DNA of 64,000 bases. Source: Anabaena sp. WA102. GTDB lineage: Bacteria; Cyanobacteriota; Cyanobacteriia; Cyanobacteriales; Nostocaceae. The stretch spans positions 5,088,001-5,152,000 of the forward strand of contig NZ_CP011456.1 of the NCBI RefSeq assembly GCF_001277295.1. Direction: 5' to 3'. Below, one piece after another: positions 42,745 to 51,996 of this stretch. A program made the translations under genes and the position numbers. The notes beneath the pieces were generated by a model that ran no database searches, had not been told where the DNA came from, and saw only the letters and a program-made list of their open reading frames with translations. How positions within the stretch are numbered: the stretch's first letter is position 1; each line of letters begins with the position of its first letter.

Positions 42745-44631
42745 ATGGAAGCACCTTTTGAAATCACCCTCCAGATGGTGATCACTGTTTTTGCAGGCAT
42801 TAGCGCCCAGGTAATGGCTGCATATTTCAAATTACCTAGCATCGTGTTACTACTCTTATTAGGCATCCTGTTAGGTAAAGACGGGCTGGGAATATTACAA
42901 CCCCATTTACTAGGAACAGGATTAGAAGTGATTGTTTCCCTAGCAACAGCAATCATTTTGTTTGAAGGAGGACTCAAATTAGATCGACAGGAGTTGGGCA
43001 AAGTTTCCCTCAGTCTCCAGTTACTCGTCACCTTGGGAACTCTGATCACCCTACTAGGGGGAAGTCTTGCGGCGCACTGGCTAGGGGAGTTTCCCTGGAA
43101 TATAGCAGTGCTTTATGCGTCCATTGTTGTTGTCACCGGACCAACCGTAATTGGTCCATTAATTCAACAAATAAACGTAGATAGACAAGTCGCAACGCTA
43201 TTAGAAGGCGAAGGAATTTTAATAGATCCTGTGGGAGCTATCCTGGCTTACGTTGTCTTGGATACAATTTTAAACGGTGATACAGACCCGATTAATGCCA
43301 TTATTGGTCTAATTTTACGTTTCGCTGTGGGTGCGGGCATTGGTGGCGTTGGTGGATATTTAATGAGTTGGATGTTTAAACGCGCCAATTTCATCTCTTT
43401 TGAACTGAAAAATCTGGTTGTACTGGCAGTTTTATGGGTGTTGTTTGCCCTAGCGCAAATGATTCGCTCTGAATCGGGAATTATGACCACAGTAGTAGCA
43501 GGTGCGGTGTTTGCTAACTCTTCAGTTCCCGAAGAGCGGTTATTGCGAAGCTTTAAAAATCAACTGACAATTCTCAGCGTTTCTGTATTATTCATCCTGC
43601 TAGCGGCTGATTTATCCATTGCCAGTGTCTTGGCTTTAGGTTGGGGGAGTTTATTCACCGTTTTGGTGTTAATGTTTGTTGTTCGCCCCATTAACATTAT
43701 TTTGTGTACTTGGAATAGTGATCTAAATTGGCGACAGAAACTATTTTTAAGTTGGGTTGCACCCAGAGGCATAGTTTCCGCCTCTGTAGCGTCTTTATTT
43801 GCGATTTTACTGACACAGAGGGGCATTAATGGTGGTGATTCGATTAAAGCCTTAGTCTTTTTGACAATTATCATGACGGTTTTTTGTCAAGGTTTAACCG
43901 CTGGCTGGTTGGTTAAATGGTTACGAATTACCTCTAAAGATGCAACTGGGGCGGTAATTGTCGGCTGTAATCCCCTGGGTTTATTAATTGCCCGCTTTTT
44001 TCAAGAACGGGGAGAAAGTGTGGTGATGATTGATACTGACCCGGAACGTTTAGCCCAAGCTGAAGCCCAAAATCTGCGGGTGATTGCTAGTAGTGCTTTA
44101 GATGGGGAAATACTGGAAGAAGCTGGTATTGGTTCGATGGGGACTTTTTTAGCTATTACAAGTAATGGTGAGGTGAATTTTGTCTTAGCTCAACGGGCTG
44201 CTGAGGAATTTAATCCTCCCCGGGTTTTAGCTATATTTCCCCATCATCCCCAAGGTTCTCCCTTGGTGAATAGTAAGGTTGATCAAGCCTTTGTCTCTGA
44301 TTTCCCGGTAAAAACTTGGAATGAATATTTGATAAATGGACAGGTGAAATTAGGAACAACTACACTAAATGCGGCGGAATTTGACTCTCAACATGAACAT
44401 ATCCAAGAAAAAATTCGAGAGGGGATTTTAGTACCACTATTGTTAGAACGAGAAGAACGGTTACAGGTGATGTCTGCAAGCCAACAGTGGGAAATAGGCG
44501 ATCGCATTATCTATCTATTATATGATTCCCGTCCTAATTTGTTAAAACTTCTCTCCGGTGCTAGTCAATCTACACCCCTAACTATGGAAACATTGGCAGA
44601 AGTTGAGGAAGTAAGAGTTAAAGAAGCTTAG
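42745..44631 (+). CDS. Na+/H+ (CPA1-type) antiporter with TrkA-N domain
   Basis: 628 aa. About 12 membrane helices (residues 5-390): LPSIVLLLLLGILLG, ATAIILFEGGLKLDRQEL, SIVVVTGPTVIGPLIQQIN, and GEGILIDPVGAILAYVVLD with the ion-binding acid. C-terminal RCK/TrkA-N-like domain from ~395 (GAVIVGCNPLGLLIARFFQE, VVMIDTDPERLAQAEA), where the Rossmann glycine motif reads GCNPLG. Cytoplasmic tail to 628. Likely exchanges Na+ or K+ for protons and is tuned by a nucleotide. Promoter presumably in the spacer after the C-rich array. Confidence 0.88.
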   Translation: MEAPFEITLQMVITVFAGISAQVMAAYFKLPSIVLLLLLGILLGKDGLGILQPHLLGTGLEVIVSLATAIILFEGGLKLDRQELGKVSLSLQLLVTLGTLITLLGGSLAAHWLGEFPWNIAVLYASIVVVTGPTVIGPLIQQINVDRQVATLLEGEGILIDPVGAILAYVVLDTILNGDTDPINAIIGLILRFAVGAGIGGVGGYLMSWMFKRANFISFELKNLVVLAVLWVLFALAQMIRSESGIMTTVVAGAVFANSSVPEERLLRSFKNQLTILSVSVLFILLAADLSIASVLALGWGSLFTVLVLMFVVRPINIILCTWNSDLNWRQKLFLSWVAPRGIVSASVASLFAILLTQRGINGGDSIKALVFLTIIMTVFCQGLTAGWLVKWLRITSKDATGAVIVGCNPLGLLIARFFQERGESVVMIDTDPERLAQAEAQNLRVIASSALDGEILEEAGIGSMGTFLAITSNGEVNFVLAQRAAEEFNPPRVLAIFPHHPQGSPLVNSKVDQAFVSDFPVKTWNEYLINGQVKLGTTTLNAAEFDSQHEHIQEKIREGILVPLLLEREERLQVMSASQQWEIGDRIIYLLYDSRPNLLKLLSGASQSTPLTMETLAEVEEVRVKEA

Positions 44632-44677
44632 ATTTTTGGCAAATATGAATATGTCAGGCTTCGCCCCGCTTCGCTAA

Positions 44678-44700
44678 CACGCAAAGGCGCAAAGGCGCAA
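44678..44700. repeat. GCGCCTTTGCG repeat, inverted copy 3
   Basis: ACGCAAAGGCGCAAAGGCGC is the reverse complement of the repeat at 16168-16192. Sits in the short gap between convergent genes. Confidence 0.6.
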
Positions 44701-44723
44701 AGAATCAAGGTTAAATTTTCAAT

Positions 44724-45854
44724 TTACCCCCATAATCTTCTTCCTGCTTTTCCCTGCAATCTTTCATGGGTATCTTTTAGCAAAGTAGGAATATCTAAAT
44801 TTTCTGGACATTTGGGCAAACAATCACCACATTCTGTACAACGGTTGGCTTTCATTCCGGGAAACCAATGACCGGCATTTTCAAACATTCCATAACGATA
44901 TTTACCATAATCTGTCATATCATAAGCTACGGCTAAATTTCGTAATCTTAAAACTTCGGGAATATGAATATTTTCCGGGCAAGGTAAACAGGCATAACAT
45001 TGACTACATTTATCGGTTAATAAAACATTATTTTGCTGATTTTCTAATTTTTCAAAAATGGCAATTTCGGCTTTTGTTAATTCATTTTGATGATCAAAAA
45101 GTTCTGGAGATATTACTAACTCTTCTGGTTTTGCTGGTCCTATACTCAAAGTATGAATGCGGTTATCACTCAGCAAAAACCGATAATTTAAATCTAATGG
45201 TGTCAATGGGTGACAGAGTTCCTTTAAAGTTTGGGATGGAGTATATAATTTTCCGCCCTTATCAGCAGGAGAAATAATAAAAACGCCCATATCTTTCTCT
45301 TTCGCTAACTGAATTGCGGGGGCATTATGTTGAAAAAAATAGTAATAATGGAGATTAACAAATTTAAAAAGATTTGTATTTATTGCTGCTAAAATTATAT
45401 CTAATGAACCGTGAGTAGAAAACCCAATATGTCTCACTCTCCCATCATTTACAGCCTCCTCTACTGCTTGCATACAGCCATTTTTAGCTTGTACCCATTC
45501 TAAATGCTGCCAAGTATTTAATCCATGAATTCCTAAACAATCCAGATAATCTAAATTCAAGCGATTTAAAGATTCATCAATATACCAACGCATAGAATCA
45601 GCATCAGGTGTTGGGGGAATTTTGGTAGTAATGTGAATTTGACTGCGAGGTACTGATAAACCAGCTTTTATAGCGTTACCTAAATATGCTTCACTGTCAC
45701 CGTAACCTCTAGCAGTTTCTAAATGATTAATTCCTAAAGATAAAGCTTTTTCCAGAAGTTGTTGGACATTTTCGCTATCAATTAAACAGCGCATTGTTCC
45801 CAAAGAAAAAACAGAAAGATATAAATTAGTTTTACCAAACCGACGATATTGCAT
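44724..45854 (-). CDS. Aldo/keto reductase with C-terminal ferredoxin domain
   Basis: 376 aa. AKR barrel (about 1-270): QYRRFGKTNLYLSVFSLGTM, GINHLETARGYGDSEAYLGN, LDCLGIHGLN. C-terminal 4Fe-4S part: CSQCYACLPCPENIHIPEVL and CTECGDCLPKCPENLDIPTL. Such fusions reduce carbonyl compounds with electrons that may come from ferredoxin. Full length; ends in the basic RLQGKAGRRLWG. Substrate unknown. Confidence 0.9.
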   Translation of the reverse strand: MQYRRFGKTNLYLSVFSLGTMRCLIDSENVQQLLEKALSLGINHLETARGYGDSEAYLGNAIKAGLSVPRSQIHITTKIPPTPDADSMRWYIDESLNRLNLDYLDCLGIHGLNTWQHLEWVQAKNGCMQAVEEAVNDGRVRHIGFSTHGSLDIILAAINTNLFKFVNLHYYYFFQHNAPAIQLAKEKDMGVFIISPADKGGKLYTPSQTLKELCHPLTPLDLNYRFLLSDNRIHTLSIGPAKPEELVISPELFDHQNELTKAEIAIFEKLENQQNNVLLTDKCSQCYACLPCPENIHIPEVLRLRNLAVAYDMTDYGKYRYGMFENAGHWFPGMKANRCTECGDCLPKCPENLDIPTLLKDTHERLQGKAGRRLWG

Positions 45855-46233
45855 ATAGTAACGTAAGTTGCTAGTTAGAGAAATTGTCAGAAATGGCTAA
45901 CGCCACGCTTCGCTATCAGGATGTCCAGGATTTAAGGATGTACAGGATGAGAACTGGAATTTTATCACCTATTACCAGCCTCAACTAGATAACTATACTC
46001 AAAACGGCTAGAAGCTGGACTTTTTTATCATACAAACTTTTTTATAACAAGTTCAAAGCCTCTCCCCGTTGCGGGGAGAGGTTTGGAGAGGGGTTTCATA
46101 TTTGGTTAAACTATGAACCGTTTTCAGATAGCAACTTGAGTTAGTAGGTAACAAAGCAACAATTATTTGTCTATTTACTCCGTAAAAATAGCACAGAAAG
46201 CTGATTTCTGTGCATACCTGGGAAACGCTATAA
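45855..46233. other. Intergenic region with family C repeat
   Basis: Contains a GCTAACGCCACGCTTCGC word near 45897 and the family C copy at 46001-46124. No gene seen. Confidence 0.55.
46001..46124. repeat. AAAACGGCTAG...CCGTTTT element (family C), copy 2
   Basis: Shorter copy of 20343-20510. The interior hairpin here is GCCTCTCCCCG-TT-GCGGGGAGAGG. Confidence 0.75.
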
Positions 46234-46584
46234 TTAACCTGGAGGCCAGGACATAGGACGACGACCAAGGATGTGTATATGTAGATGATGGACTGTTTGA
46301 CCACCATCAGCACCAGTATTCATAACTACTCGATAACCGTTTTCTAGTCCCGCTGCTGCTGCAACTTTCTGGACTGTTAATAACAGGTGTCCTAGAAGTG
46401 CTGCGTCTTCAGGTTCAGCAGTAGCTAGGTTAACTATGGGTTTTTTGGGAATAACGAGAATATGAACTGGTGCTTGAGGGTTAACATCTGTAAAGGCTAG
46501 GGCTAAATCGTCTTCATAAACAATATTCGCGGGAATTTCTTTACGAATGATTTTACTGAAAATGGTTTCTGTGTTCGGACTCAT
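46234..46584 (-). CDS. HIT-family hydrolase (histidine triad)
   Basis: 116 aa. IIRKEIPANIVYEDDLALAF, NPQAPVHILVIPKKPI, and the triad QTVHHLHIHILGRRPMSWPP (H-x-H-x-H). Hint-type nucleotide hydrolase or transferase in the cytoplasm (AMP-lysine or similar substrates). Complete length. Confidence 0.95.
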   Translation of the reverse strand: MSPNTETIFSKIIRKEIPANIVYEDDLALAFTDVNPQAPVHILVIPKKPIVNLATAEPEDAALLGHLLLTVQKVAAAAGLENGYRVVMNTGADGGQTVHHLHIHILGRRPMSWPPG

Positions 46585-46680
46585 GCAGTTTTATTTACTC
46601 ATCTGTTAAAGATTTTAAGCGATCGCTGGAACAGGCGATAAAAAGTTAAGCTATTGTGTAGTCAGTGCATTTATAGTTTT

Positions 46681-47550
46681 ATGGCCAAACCTGCGGATGT
46701 TAGTACCAAACGCTTAATTAGTCTTGCACCCAATAATTGGGTAAAATGGGTAACGCAAATCCCGGATGTGGTTGCTGGGGAAATTCTCAATTCTGAATTT
46801 CAATGGATTAGTAGGGAAAGTGATGTACTTATCCGTGCTGAAAGTAAAGAATATGGGGAATTTATGGTTCTCAATGAATTGCAATTGCGGTATAAGTCAG
46901 AACTGCCACGAAGAATGCGAGCTTATGCAGGATTAGCTGAGGAAAAATATAAATTACCCACATATCCCGTACTAATTAACATTCTCAAAACAGGTGATGC
47001 TGAAATCCCCACGCGATTTGAATCTAATCTTGCTGGCTTACAAGTTCGTCAAGATTACCGTGTAATTAACCTGTGGGAAGTAGATGTTAAAATTGCCTTA
47101 GAACAACCTTTACCGTCTCTACTGCCTTTTGTGCCGATTCTCAAAGGTGGTGAAGATGAATCTATAATTCGGGAAGCATTGCGTTTATTGCAAGCTGATG
47201 AACAATTAAATCAATTAGAAACGGTTCTTGCTTTTTTTGCTACGTTTGTATTAGATAGTTCCTTAGTTCAAGAAATTATGAGGTGGGATATGACAGTTTT
47301 ACGCGAATCACCTTGGTATCAGGAAATATTGCAACAAGGAGAACAGCAAGGAGAACAAAAAGGAGAAAAGAAAGATAGACTCTCAAGCATTGAGTTATGT
47401 TTAGAAGTAAAATTTGGTAATGAAGGATTAAAATTCATGCCGAAAATATCAGAAATATCTGATCTTGAGACACTAAAAACAATTCAACGCTCGATTCTCA
47501 CCGTTGAAAGTTTAGAGGAACTAAAACACATACTCCAAAATTTGTCATAA
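46681..47550 (+). CDS. Rpn/PD-(D/E)XK-like nuclease-family protein with DUF4351-like tail
   Basis: 289 aa. ESKEYGEFMVLNELQLRYKS carries the E..Q/K features of the nuclease core, and ELPRRMRAYAGLAEEKYKLP, PVLINILKTG and YRVINLWEVD follow. The C-terminal part has a charged repeat QQGEQQGEQKGEKKDR and LEVKFGNEGLKFMPKISEIS, similar to DUF4351-type tails. ATG at 46681 (MAKPADVSTKRL). Probably a restriction-like or transposase-associated protein. Upstream of two Uma2 genes on the opposite strand. Confidence 0.7.
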   Translation: MAKPADVSTKRLISLAPNNWVKWVTQIPDVVAGEILNSEFQWISRESDVLIRAESKEYGEFMVLNELQLRYKSELPRRMRAYAGLAEEKYKLPTYPVLINILKTGDAEIPTRFESNLAGLQVRQDYRVINLWEVDVKIALEQPLPSLLPFVPILKGGEDESIIREALRLLQADEQLNQLETVLAFFATFVLDSSLVQEIMRWDMTVLRESPWYQEILQQGEQQGEQKGEKKDRLSSIELCLEVKFGNEGLKFMPKISEISDLETLKTIQRSILTVESLEELKHILQNLS

Positions 47551-47614
47551 CAAGTTCAAATCTCAACTATCACGAGTATAAAAGGTAAAAATGGAGATAA
47601 TTTGTCATGTTTTG

Positions 47615-48178
47615 CTATTCGCTTAACCAACTAAAAAGTTGACCAATTGTTAGCTTAAAGGACTCTGCAAAATGGGGAACAGGTAGGCGATCGCTTGCAA
47701 CTTCAAAAACTTCAATGGTACGATTGCTAAAATAAACAAATACTAATTCTTCTTCTGGGTCAATCAACCACCCCATTTGAGTCCCATGAGTGAGACAATG
47801 AAGGATATTGCGAACAACTTTAGTTTGACTTTGATCAGGAGAAAGAATTTCAATTGTCCAGTCTGGTGCGAGTGCAAAGGTATTAGATACTTTACCATTT
47901 TCGTCACGGGGAATACGTTCCCAAGTAAAAACTGCGATATCAGGAACAATAGATTTACTCCCAAAGGTACAGCGCAGTTCCGAATAAGCACGAGCGATAT
48001 GCTGGGGTTTGAGAGCTATATTGATATCAGCACCGAGATCAAGTTGCACCGTGCTGTGTTTTCCTTGAGGCATAGGTTTTTGGATAATTTTACCGTCTAT
48101 AAATTCGCTGGCTGGTTTGGTTTCTGGCTGTTTGAGAAATTCATCTAAGGTTAAGAGTTTAGTGGGAGTTTGAACCAT
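47615..48178 (-). CDS. Uma2-family endonuclease (1)
   Basis: 187 aa. LTLDEFLKQPETKPASEFID, CTFGSKSIVPDIAVFTWERI (catalytic Asp), FALAPDWTIEILSPDQSQTK (Glu-x-hydrophobic-S) and THGTQMGWLIDPEEELVFVY. This is the Uma2 (DUF820) PD-(D/E)XK type, abundant in cyanobacteria with unknown cell function. Paralogue next door. The 40-bp spacer and shared start (MVQT...KLLT) suggest tandem duplication. Confidence 0.88.
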   Translation of the reverse strand: MVQTPTKLLTLDEFLKQPETKPASEFIDGKIIQKPMPQGKHSTVQLDLGADINIALKPQHIARAYSELRCTFGSKSIVPDIAVFTWERIPRDENGKVSNTFALAPDWTIEILSPDQSQTKVVRNILHCLTHGTQMGWLIDPEEELVFVYFSNRTIEVFEVASDRLPVPHFAESFKLTIGQLFSWLSE

Positions 48179-48218
48179 TATCGTTTGAGTTAAGTGAATT
48201 GTAATTATTCTAAATCAA

Positions 48219-48824
48219 TTATCGTGGCATCACATCATCTAACCGCAGTTGCAGCGAGGGTAAAAGAGGAGATTTAATAAATTCTCCTAACCGATATTTT
48301 TGCTGACTATAATCTTCACCAATTAGTTGACAAACTGTAAATGTCGGTTGTTTTGGTTTACCAATAAAAACAACGCCACCCAATCCCCGATAATCAACAA
48401 TCCAATATTCAGGAATTCCTAATAAAGCGTATTCTTCAACTTTACGCGCATAATCAGTTTCCCAATTGGTACTAACAACTTCCACAACTAACTTAATTGA
48501 TTTTCCTAACGCAATCACTGGTTCGTGTTCCCAAAAAGGTTCATCGTCAAGTACAGTTTCATCTAATACTACAATATCAGGTCGTCGGGCTGTGGCTGTT
48601 TCTGCAAAAGGACGGATTAGACAGGTGCGAGGAATAAACCAGGGAAGTTCAGCATGAGTAATCGCAATACCCAGTTTGGTTGCCAGTTTACCACCCACGG
48701 CTGCATGGGGTCCAGTTGGTTCCATATCAATCAATTCTGCGTCTGCAAGTTCATAGCGGGGGTTGTTACCGTATTCAAGGATGAATTGTGCAAAGGTTAA
48801 TAATTTTGTTAATGCTTGAACCAT
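48219..48824 (-). CDS. Uma2-family endonuclease (2)
   Basis: 201 aa. PRYELADAELIDMEPTGPHA, RPFAETATARRPDIVVLDET, KSIKLVVEVVSTNWETDYAR and LGIPEYWIVDYRGLGGVVFI are the Uma2 core, with Asp, Glu and Lys in order. Paralogue of the gene at 47615; both start MVQ..TKLLT. Confidence 0.88.
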   Translation of the reverse strand: MVQALTKLLTFAQFILEYGNNPRYELADAELIDMEPTGPHAAVGGKLATKLGIAITHAELPWFIPRTCLIRPFAETATARRPDIVVLDETVLDDEPFWEHEPVIALGKSIKLVVEVVSTNWETDYARKVEEYALLGIPEYWIVDYRGLGGVVFIGKPKQPTFTVCQLIGEDYSQQKYRLGEFIKSPLLPSLQLRLDDVMPR

Positions 48825-48944
48825 AAGTCACCTGCATCTTTAGCTGCTATTATTATATTAACAATCCTCTTGGGTGATTTCACTCATTGTTAATGCACCC
48901 AAAAATCTGCTTTGATATGATCAAGGTTTATTGATATATAAAAA

Positions 48945-50477
48945 ATGCTGGCTAGAGTTTGGAGTGCATCTATCATCGGGATTGACGCTGTAAAAGTGGG
49001 TGTGGAAGTTGATGTTTCTGGTGGTTTACCGGGAATTGTGATTTTAGGTTTACCAGATTCGGCTATTCAAGAATCTAAAGAACGGGTAAAAGCCACTTTG
49101 AAAAATGCGGGTTTTGCCTTTCCTATACGGAAGATTGTCATTAACCTAACTCCCGCAGATTTAAGAAAGGAAGGACCTGCTTTTGATTTACCAATTAGTG
49201 TGGGTATTTTAGCAGCTTCTGAACAAGTTAATGCCGATTTGTTGGGAGATTTTTTATTTTTGGGGGAAGTTTCTTTAGATGGTAGTTTGCGTCCGGTTGC
49301 TGGTGTTTTACCTATTGCTGCAACTGCAAAAAAGATGGGAATTACAGGTTTAGTTGTTCCTGTTGATAATGCCCAAGAAGCCGCTGTTGTTGAAGGTTTA
49401 ACGGTTTATGGTTGCAAAGATGTTGCTGATGTGGTGGACTTATTAAATAATCCTAAAAAATATCAACCTGTCCAGTTAAATAAAGCAGTAGAAACTACCC
49501 AAGAAACATCTTTAAACTTAGCAGATTTGCAAGATGTCAAAGGACAAGCGCACGCCCGCAGGGCTTTAGAAATTGCGGCTGCGGGAGGACACAATTTGAT
49601 TTTCGTTGGACCACCAGGAAGCGGAAAAACGATGTTAGCACGGCGATTATCGGGAATTTTACCACCTTTAAGTTTTCCTGAATCTTTGGAAGTAACACGC
49701 ATTCATTCTGTGGCTGGATTGTTGAAAAATCGGGGTTCTTTAGTTAGAGAAAGACCTTTTCGCAGTCCCCACCATTCCGCATCTGGTCCATCTTTGGTTG
49801 GTGGTGGCACTTTTCCCCGTCCTGGTGAAATTTCATTATCTCACAGAGGTGTACTTTTTCTCGACGAATTAACGGAATTTAAAAGGGATGTTTTGGAGTT
49901 TTTACGTCAACCTTTGGAAGATGGTTTTGTGACAATTTCTCGAACTAAACAATCTGTCACTTTTCCGGCACAATTTACATTAGTAGCCAGTACAAATCCC
50001 TGTCCTTGTGGTTATTATGGTGATACAATTCAAGGCTGTACTTGTTCACCTCGACAACGGGAACAATATTGGGCAAAATTGTCAGGACCATTAATGGATA
50101 GAATTGATTTACAAGTAGCAGTAAATCGTTTGAAACCAGAGGAAATTACCCAACAACCAACAGGAGAAGCATCGAAATCTGTAGCCGAACGAGTAGAAAA
50201 AGCTAGAGAAAAAGCTGTAATTCGGTTTCAAAAAGAAGAAAATTTACAATGTAATGCCCAAATGCAAAGTCGTCATTTACAAAAATGGTGTCAATTAGAT
50301 GATGCTAGTCGGAGTTTATTAGAAGCAGCAATTAGAAAATTAGGCTTATCTGCAAGAGCGAGCGATCGCATTCTTAAAGTATCCCGAACTATAGCAGATT
50401 TAGCAGGAGATGAAAACCTCAAACCCCAGCACGTAGCCGAAGCAATTCAATATCGGACAATTGATAGAATGCAGTAA
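48945..50477 (+). CDS. YifB/ComM-type Mg-chelatase-like AAA+ ATPase
   Basis: 510 aa. N-terminal Lon-like fold (VGVEVDVSGGLPGIVILGLP, APAFDLPIS-type stretch), central AAA+ with Walker A FVGPPGSGKTMLARR and Walker B LFLDELTEF, then PFRSPHHSASGPSLVGGG and the ComM CPCGYYGDTIQGCTC cysteines. In Haemophilus and others ComM is a DNA-branch-migration helicase for natural transformation. Full length. Confidence 0.92.
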   Translation: MLARVWSASIIGIDAVKVGVEVDVSGGLPGIVILGLPDSAIQESKERVKATLKNAGFAFPIRKIVINLTPADLRKEGPAFDLPISVGILAASEQVNADLLGDFLFLGEVSLDGSLRPVAGVLPIAATAKKMGITGLVVPVDNAQEAAVVEGLTVYGCKDVADVVDLLNNPKKYQPVQLNKAVETTQETSLNLADLQDVKGQAHARRALEIAAAGGHNLIFVGPPGSGKTMLARRLSGILPPLSFPESLEVTRIHSVAGLLKNRGSLVRERPFRSPHHSASGPSLVGGGTFPRPGEISLSHRGVLFLDELTEFKRDVLEFLRQPLEDGFVTISRTKQSVTFPAQFTLVASTNPCPCGYYGDTIQGCTCSPRQREQYWAKLSGPLMDRIDLQVAVNRLKPEEITQQPTGEASKSVAERVEKAREKAVIRFQKEENLQCNAQMQSRHLQKWCQLDDASRSLLEAAIRKLGLSARASDRILKVSRTIADLAGDENLKPQHVAEAIQYRTIDRMQ

Positions 50478-50502
50478 GAGAAATCCACAAAAAAGATGAT
50501 CC

Positions 50503-50745
50503 TAGTGCTTACGCATTGACAAAGTTTTCTAAATATGTAATGTAGATTTTATCTCTTGTAGGGTGCGTCAGACCCAATAATTTGGTAAAAAACAGATTTC
50601 CTCTATCTGACGTGGTTGGTGAGCAGTTCGACAGGTGTTACAGTGAGCTTGTCGAACTGCTCACTGTAACACTTGCCGAACCACACCCTACTCAATATGT
50701 AATGTGGATTTTATCTCTTGTAGGGTGCGTCAGACCCAATAATTT
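50503..50745. repeat. GGGTGCGTCAGAC repeat family (D), copy 3
   Basis: Inverted with respect to the copies at 17331 and 41790. The unit TTTTATCTCTTGTAGGGTGC occurs twice (near 50545 and 50710), with a hairpin insert between them. Confidence 0.7.
50621..50670. repeat. Overlapping alternative hairpins
   Basis: GAGCAGTTCGACA pairs with TGTCGAACTGCTC (50621-50633 / 50650-50662), and GTTACAGTGAGC pairs with GCTCACTGTAAC (50637-50648 / 50659-50670). The two stems use the same 3' DNA and exclude each other. Confidence 0.85.
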
Positions 50746-50750
50746 AGTGA

Positions 50751-50846
50751 GGGACTTCCAAGAAATAAATTATCCTGATTAACGAACCACGGAGGCGCAG
50801 AGGACACAGAGGAATAAGGGTTTGAGAGATTTTTGCGTTAGGTGGT
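50751..50846. mobile_element. Family A element, right end lost
   Basis: Starts GGGACTTCCAAGAAATAAAT as in the 122-bp copies and follows them to GCGTTAGGTGGTT. It then continues as unrelated repeat DNA, so the right inverted end is missing. Confidence 0.8.
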
Positions 50847-50912
50847 TTATCGGTTGTCAAGAGATTGCTTCCTTTCACTCGCAATGACAACTCATGCAGC
50901 ACAGGTTTATTA

Positions 50913-51060
50913 GAGACTTCCAATCAAAAAAATATCCCAAAATTTCTTGTGGTGCGGGACGAATTGCCCGCTAATCATCAAGGACGGGCAGGACTTGTGC
51001 TGAGCTTGTCGAAGTATGCCCATCCCACAAAATTGGATCATTTTTTTGTGGAGTTCTCTA
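50913..51060. mobile_element. Long-ended relative of the GACTTCC elements
   Basis: Left GAGACTTCCAATCAAAAAAA and right ATTTTTTTGTGGAGTTCTCT are imperfect inverted ends, roughly 30 bp long. Similar material (CACCACAAGAAAATTTGGGA) is found inverted near 57570-57605. Confidence 0.55.
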
Positions 51061-51225
51061 AGTAATTGGACAAAAATATTTACAGTCATTGCGAGCGAAG
51101 GGAAGCAATCACAACCCTTGGAATTGCTTCATTTCACTTCGTTCCATATGGCTAACGCCACGCAACGCTTACGCAATGACATTGTGTAATTAATTCTGTC
51201 TCACTACTTAATCAACTAGAAAAAT

Positions 51226-51996
51226 ATGAATAATAAAATGCTATATCATATTGGTTTTAGCAAAGCAGATTTAGGTGAATTTCCTCCCGAAATTGCTTTA
51301 TTATCAGGTGATCCCCAGCGGGCTAATTTTATCGCCCAAACTCATTTACAAAATGTGCAGTTACTATCAGAAAATCGGGGACTGCATAGCTATTTAGGCG
51401 ATTTACCCAATGGAAAAAAGATTTTATCTGCTACTAGTGGTATGGGTGCGCCTTCTTTGAGTATTGTGGTTAATGAGTTAGTACAAGTAGGTATTCAAAA
51501 AATTATTCGCATTGGTACTTGTGGCTCAATTCAACCTCATATATCCGTTGGGAGTATTGTTATTAGTAACGCGGCTTTGTGTCGTCAAGGTGCAGCTAAT
51601 GATATTGCACCTGTAGAGTATCCAGCCACAGCAGATCCTTTTCTCACAGTGGCTTTAGTCAAAGCAGCACAAGAATTAAAAATTGAGCATTATTTAGGAA
51701 TTACAGCATCAGTTGATACCTTTTATGAAGGACAAGAACGGACTGATTCAGCTAATCCTTATTTAATCCGATCTCTTAATGGAATTACCGAAGAATATCG
51801 CCGCTTAAATATTTTGAATTACGAAATGGAAGCAGGAATGTTATTCAAAATGGCAGGTGTTTATAACTTCGCTGCTGCGGCTGTTTGTGCTGTCGTTGCT
51901 CAACGTACCATGTCAGAAGATGTTATTTTATCAAAAAAGGATTTAGCTATCAACAATGCCATTTTAACTGCTATCCGTGCGGCTGCAAATATCTAG
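51226..51996 (+). CDS. Uridine phosphorylase-like nucleoside phosphorylase
   Basis: 256 aa. IALLSGDPQRANFIAQTHLQ, RGLHSYLGDLPNGKK, phosphate site RIGTCGSIQPHISVGSIVIS and nucleoside site ILNYEMEAGMLFKMAGVYNF (Glu-Met-Glu). Cleaves a nucleoside with phosphate for salvage; NCBI-type label would be uridine phosphorylase. Its stop abuts the convergent Uma2 gene with no spacer. Confidence 0.88.
   Translation: MNNKMLYHIGFSKADLGEFPPEIALLSGDPQRANFIAQTHLQNVQLLSENRGLHSYLGDLPNGKKILSATSGMGAPSLSIVVNELVQVGIQKIIRIGTCGSIQPHISVGSIVISNAALCRQGAANDIAPVEYPATADPFLTVALVKAAQELKIEHYLGITASVDTFYEGQERTDSANPYLIRSLNGITEEYRRLNILNYEMEAGMLFKMAGVYNFAAAAVCAVVAQRTMSEDVILSKKDLAINNAILTAIRAAANI

Larger units (their letters stand above)
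50478..51225. other. Repeat-dense intergenic region
   Basis: Contains family D (inverted, 50503-50745), an overlapping pair of hairpins (50621-50670), a family A copy cut on its right (50751-50846), a divergent long-ended element (50913-51060), and ATTGCGAGCGAAGGGAAGCA repeat words. No gene seen. The mosaic shows successive insertions. Confidence 0.7.

Noticed and set aside
46053..46313. 86-aa minus-strand frame near the HIT gene
   Set aside because: Shadow of HIT and of the family C repeat.
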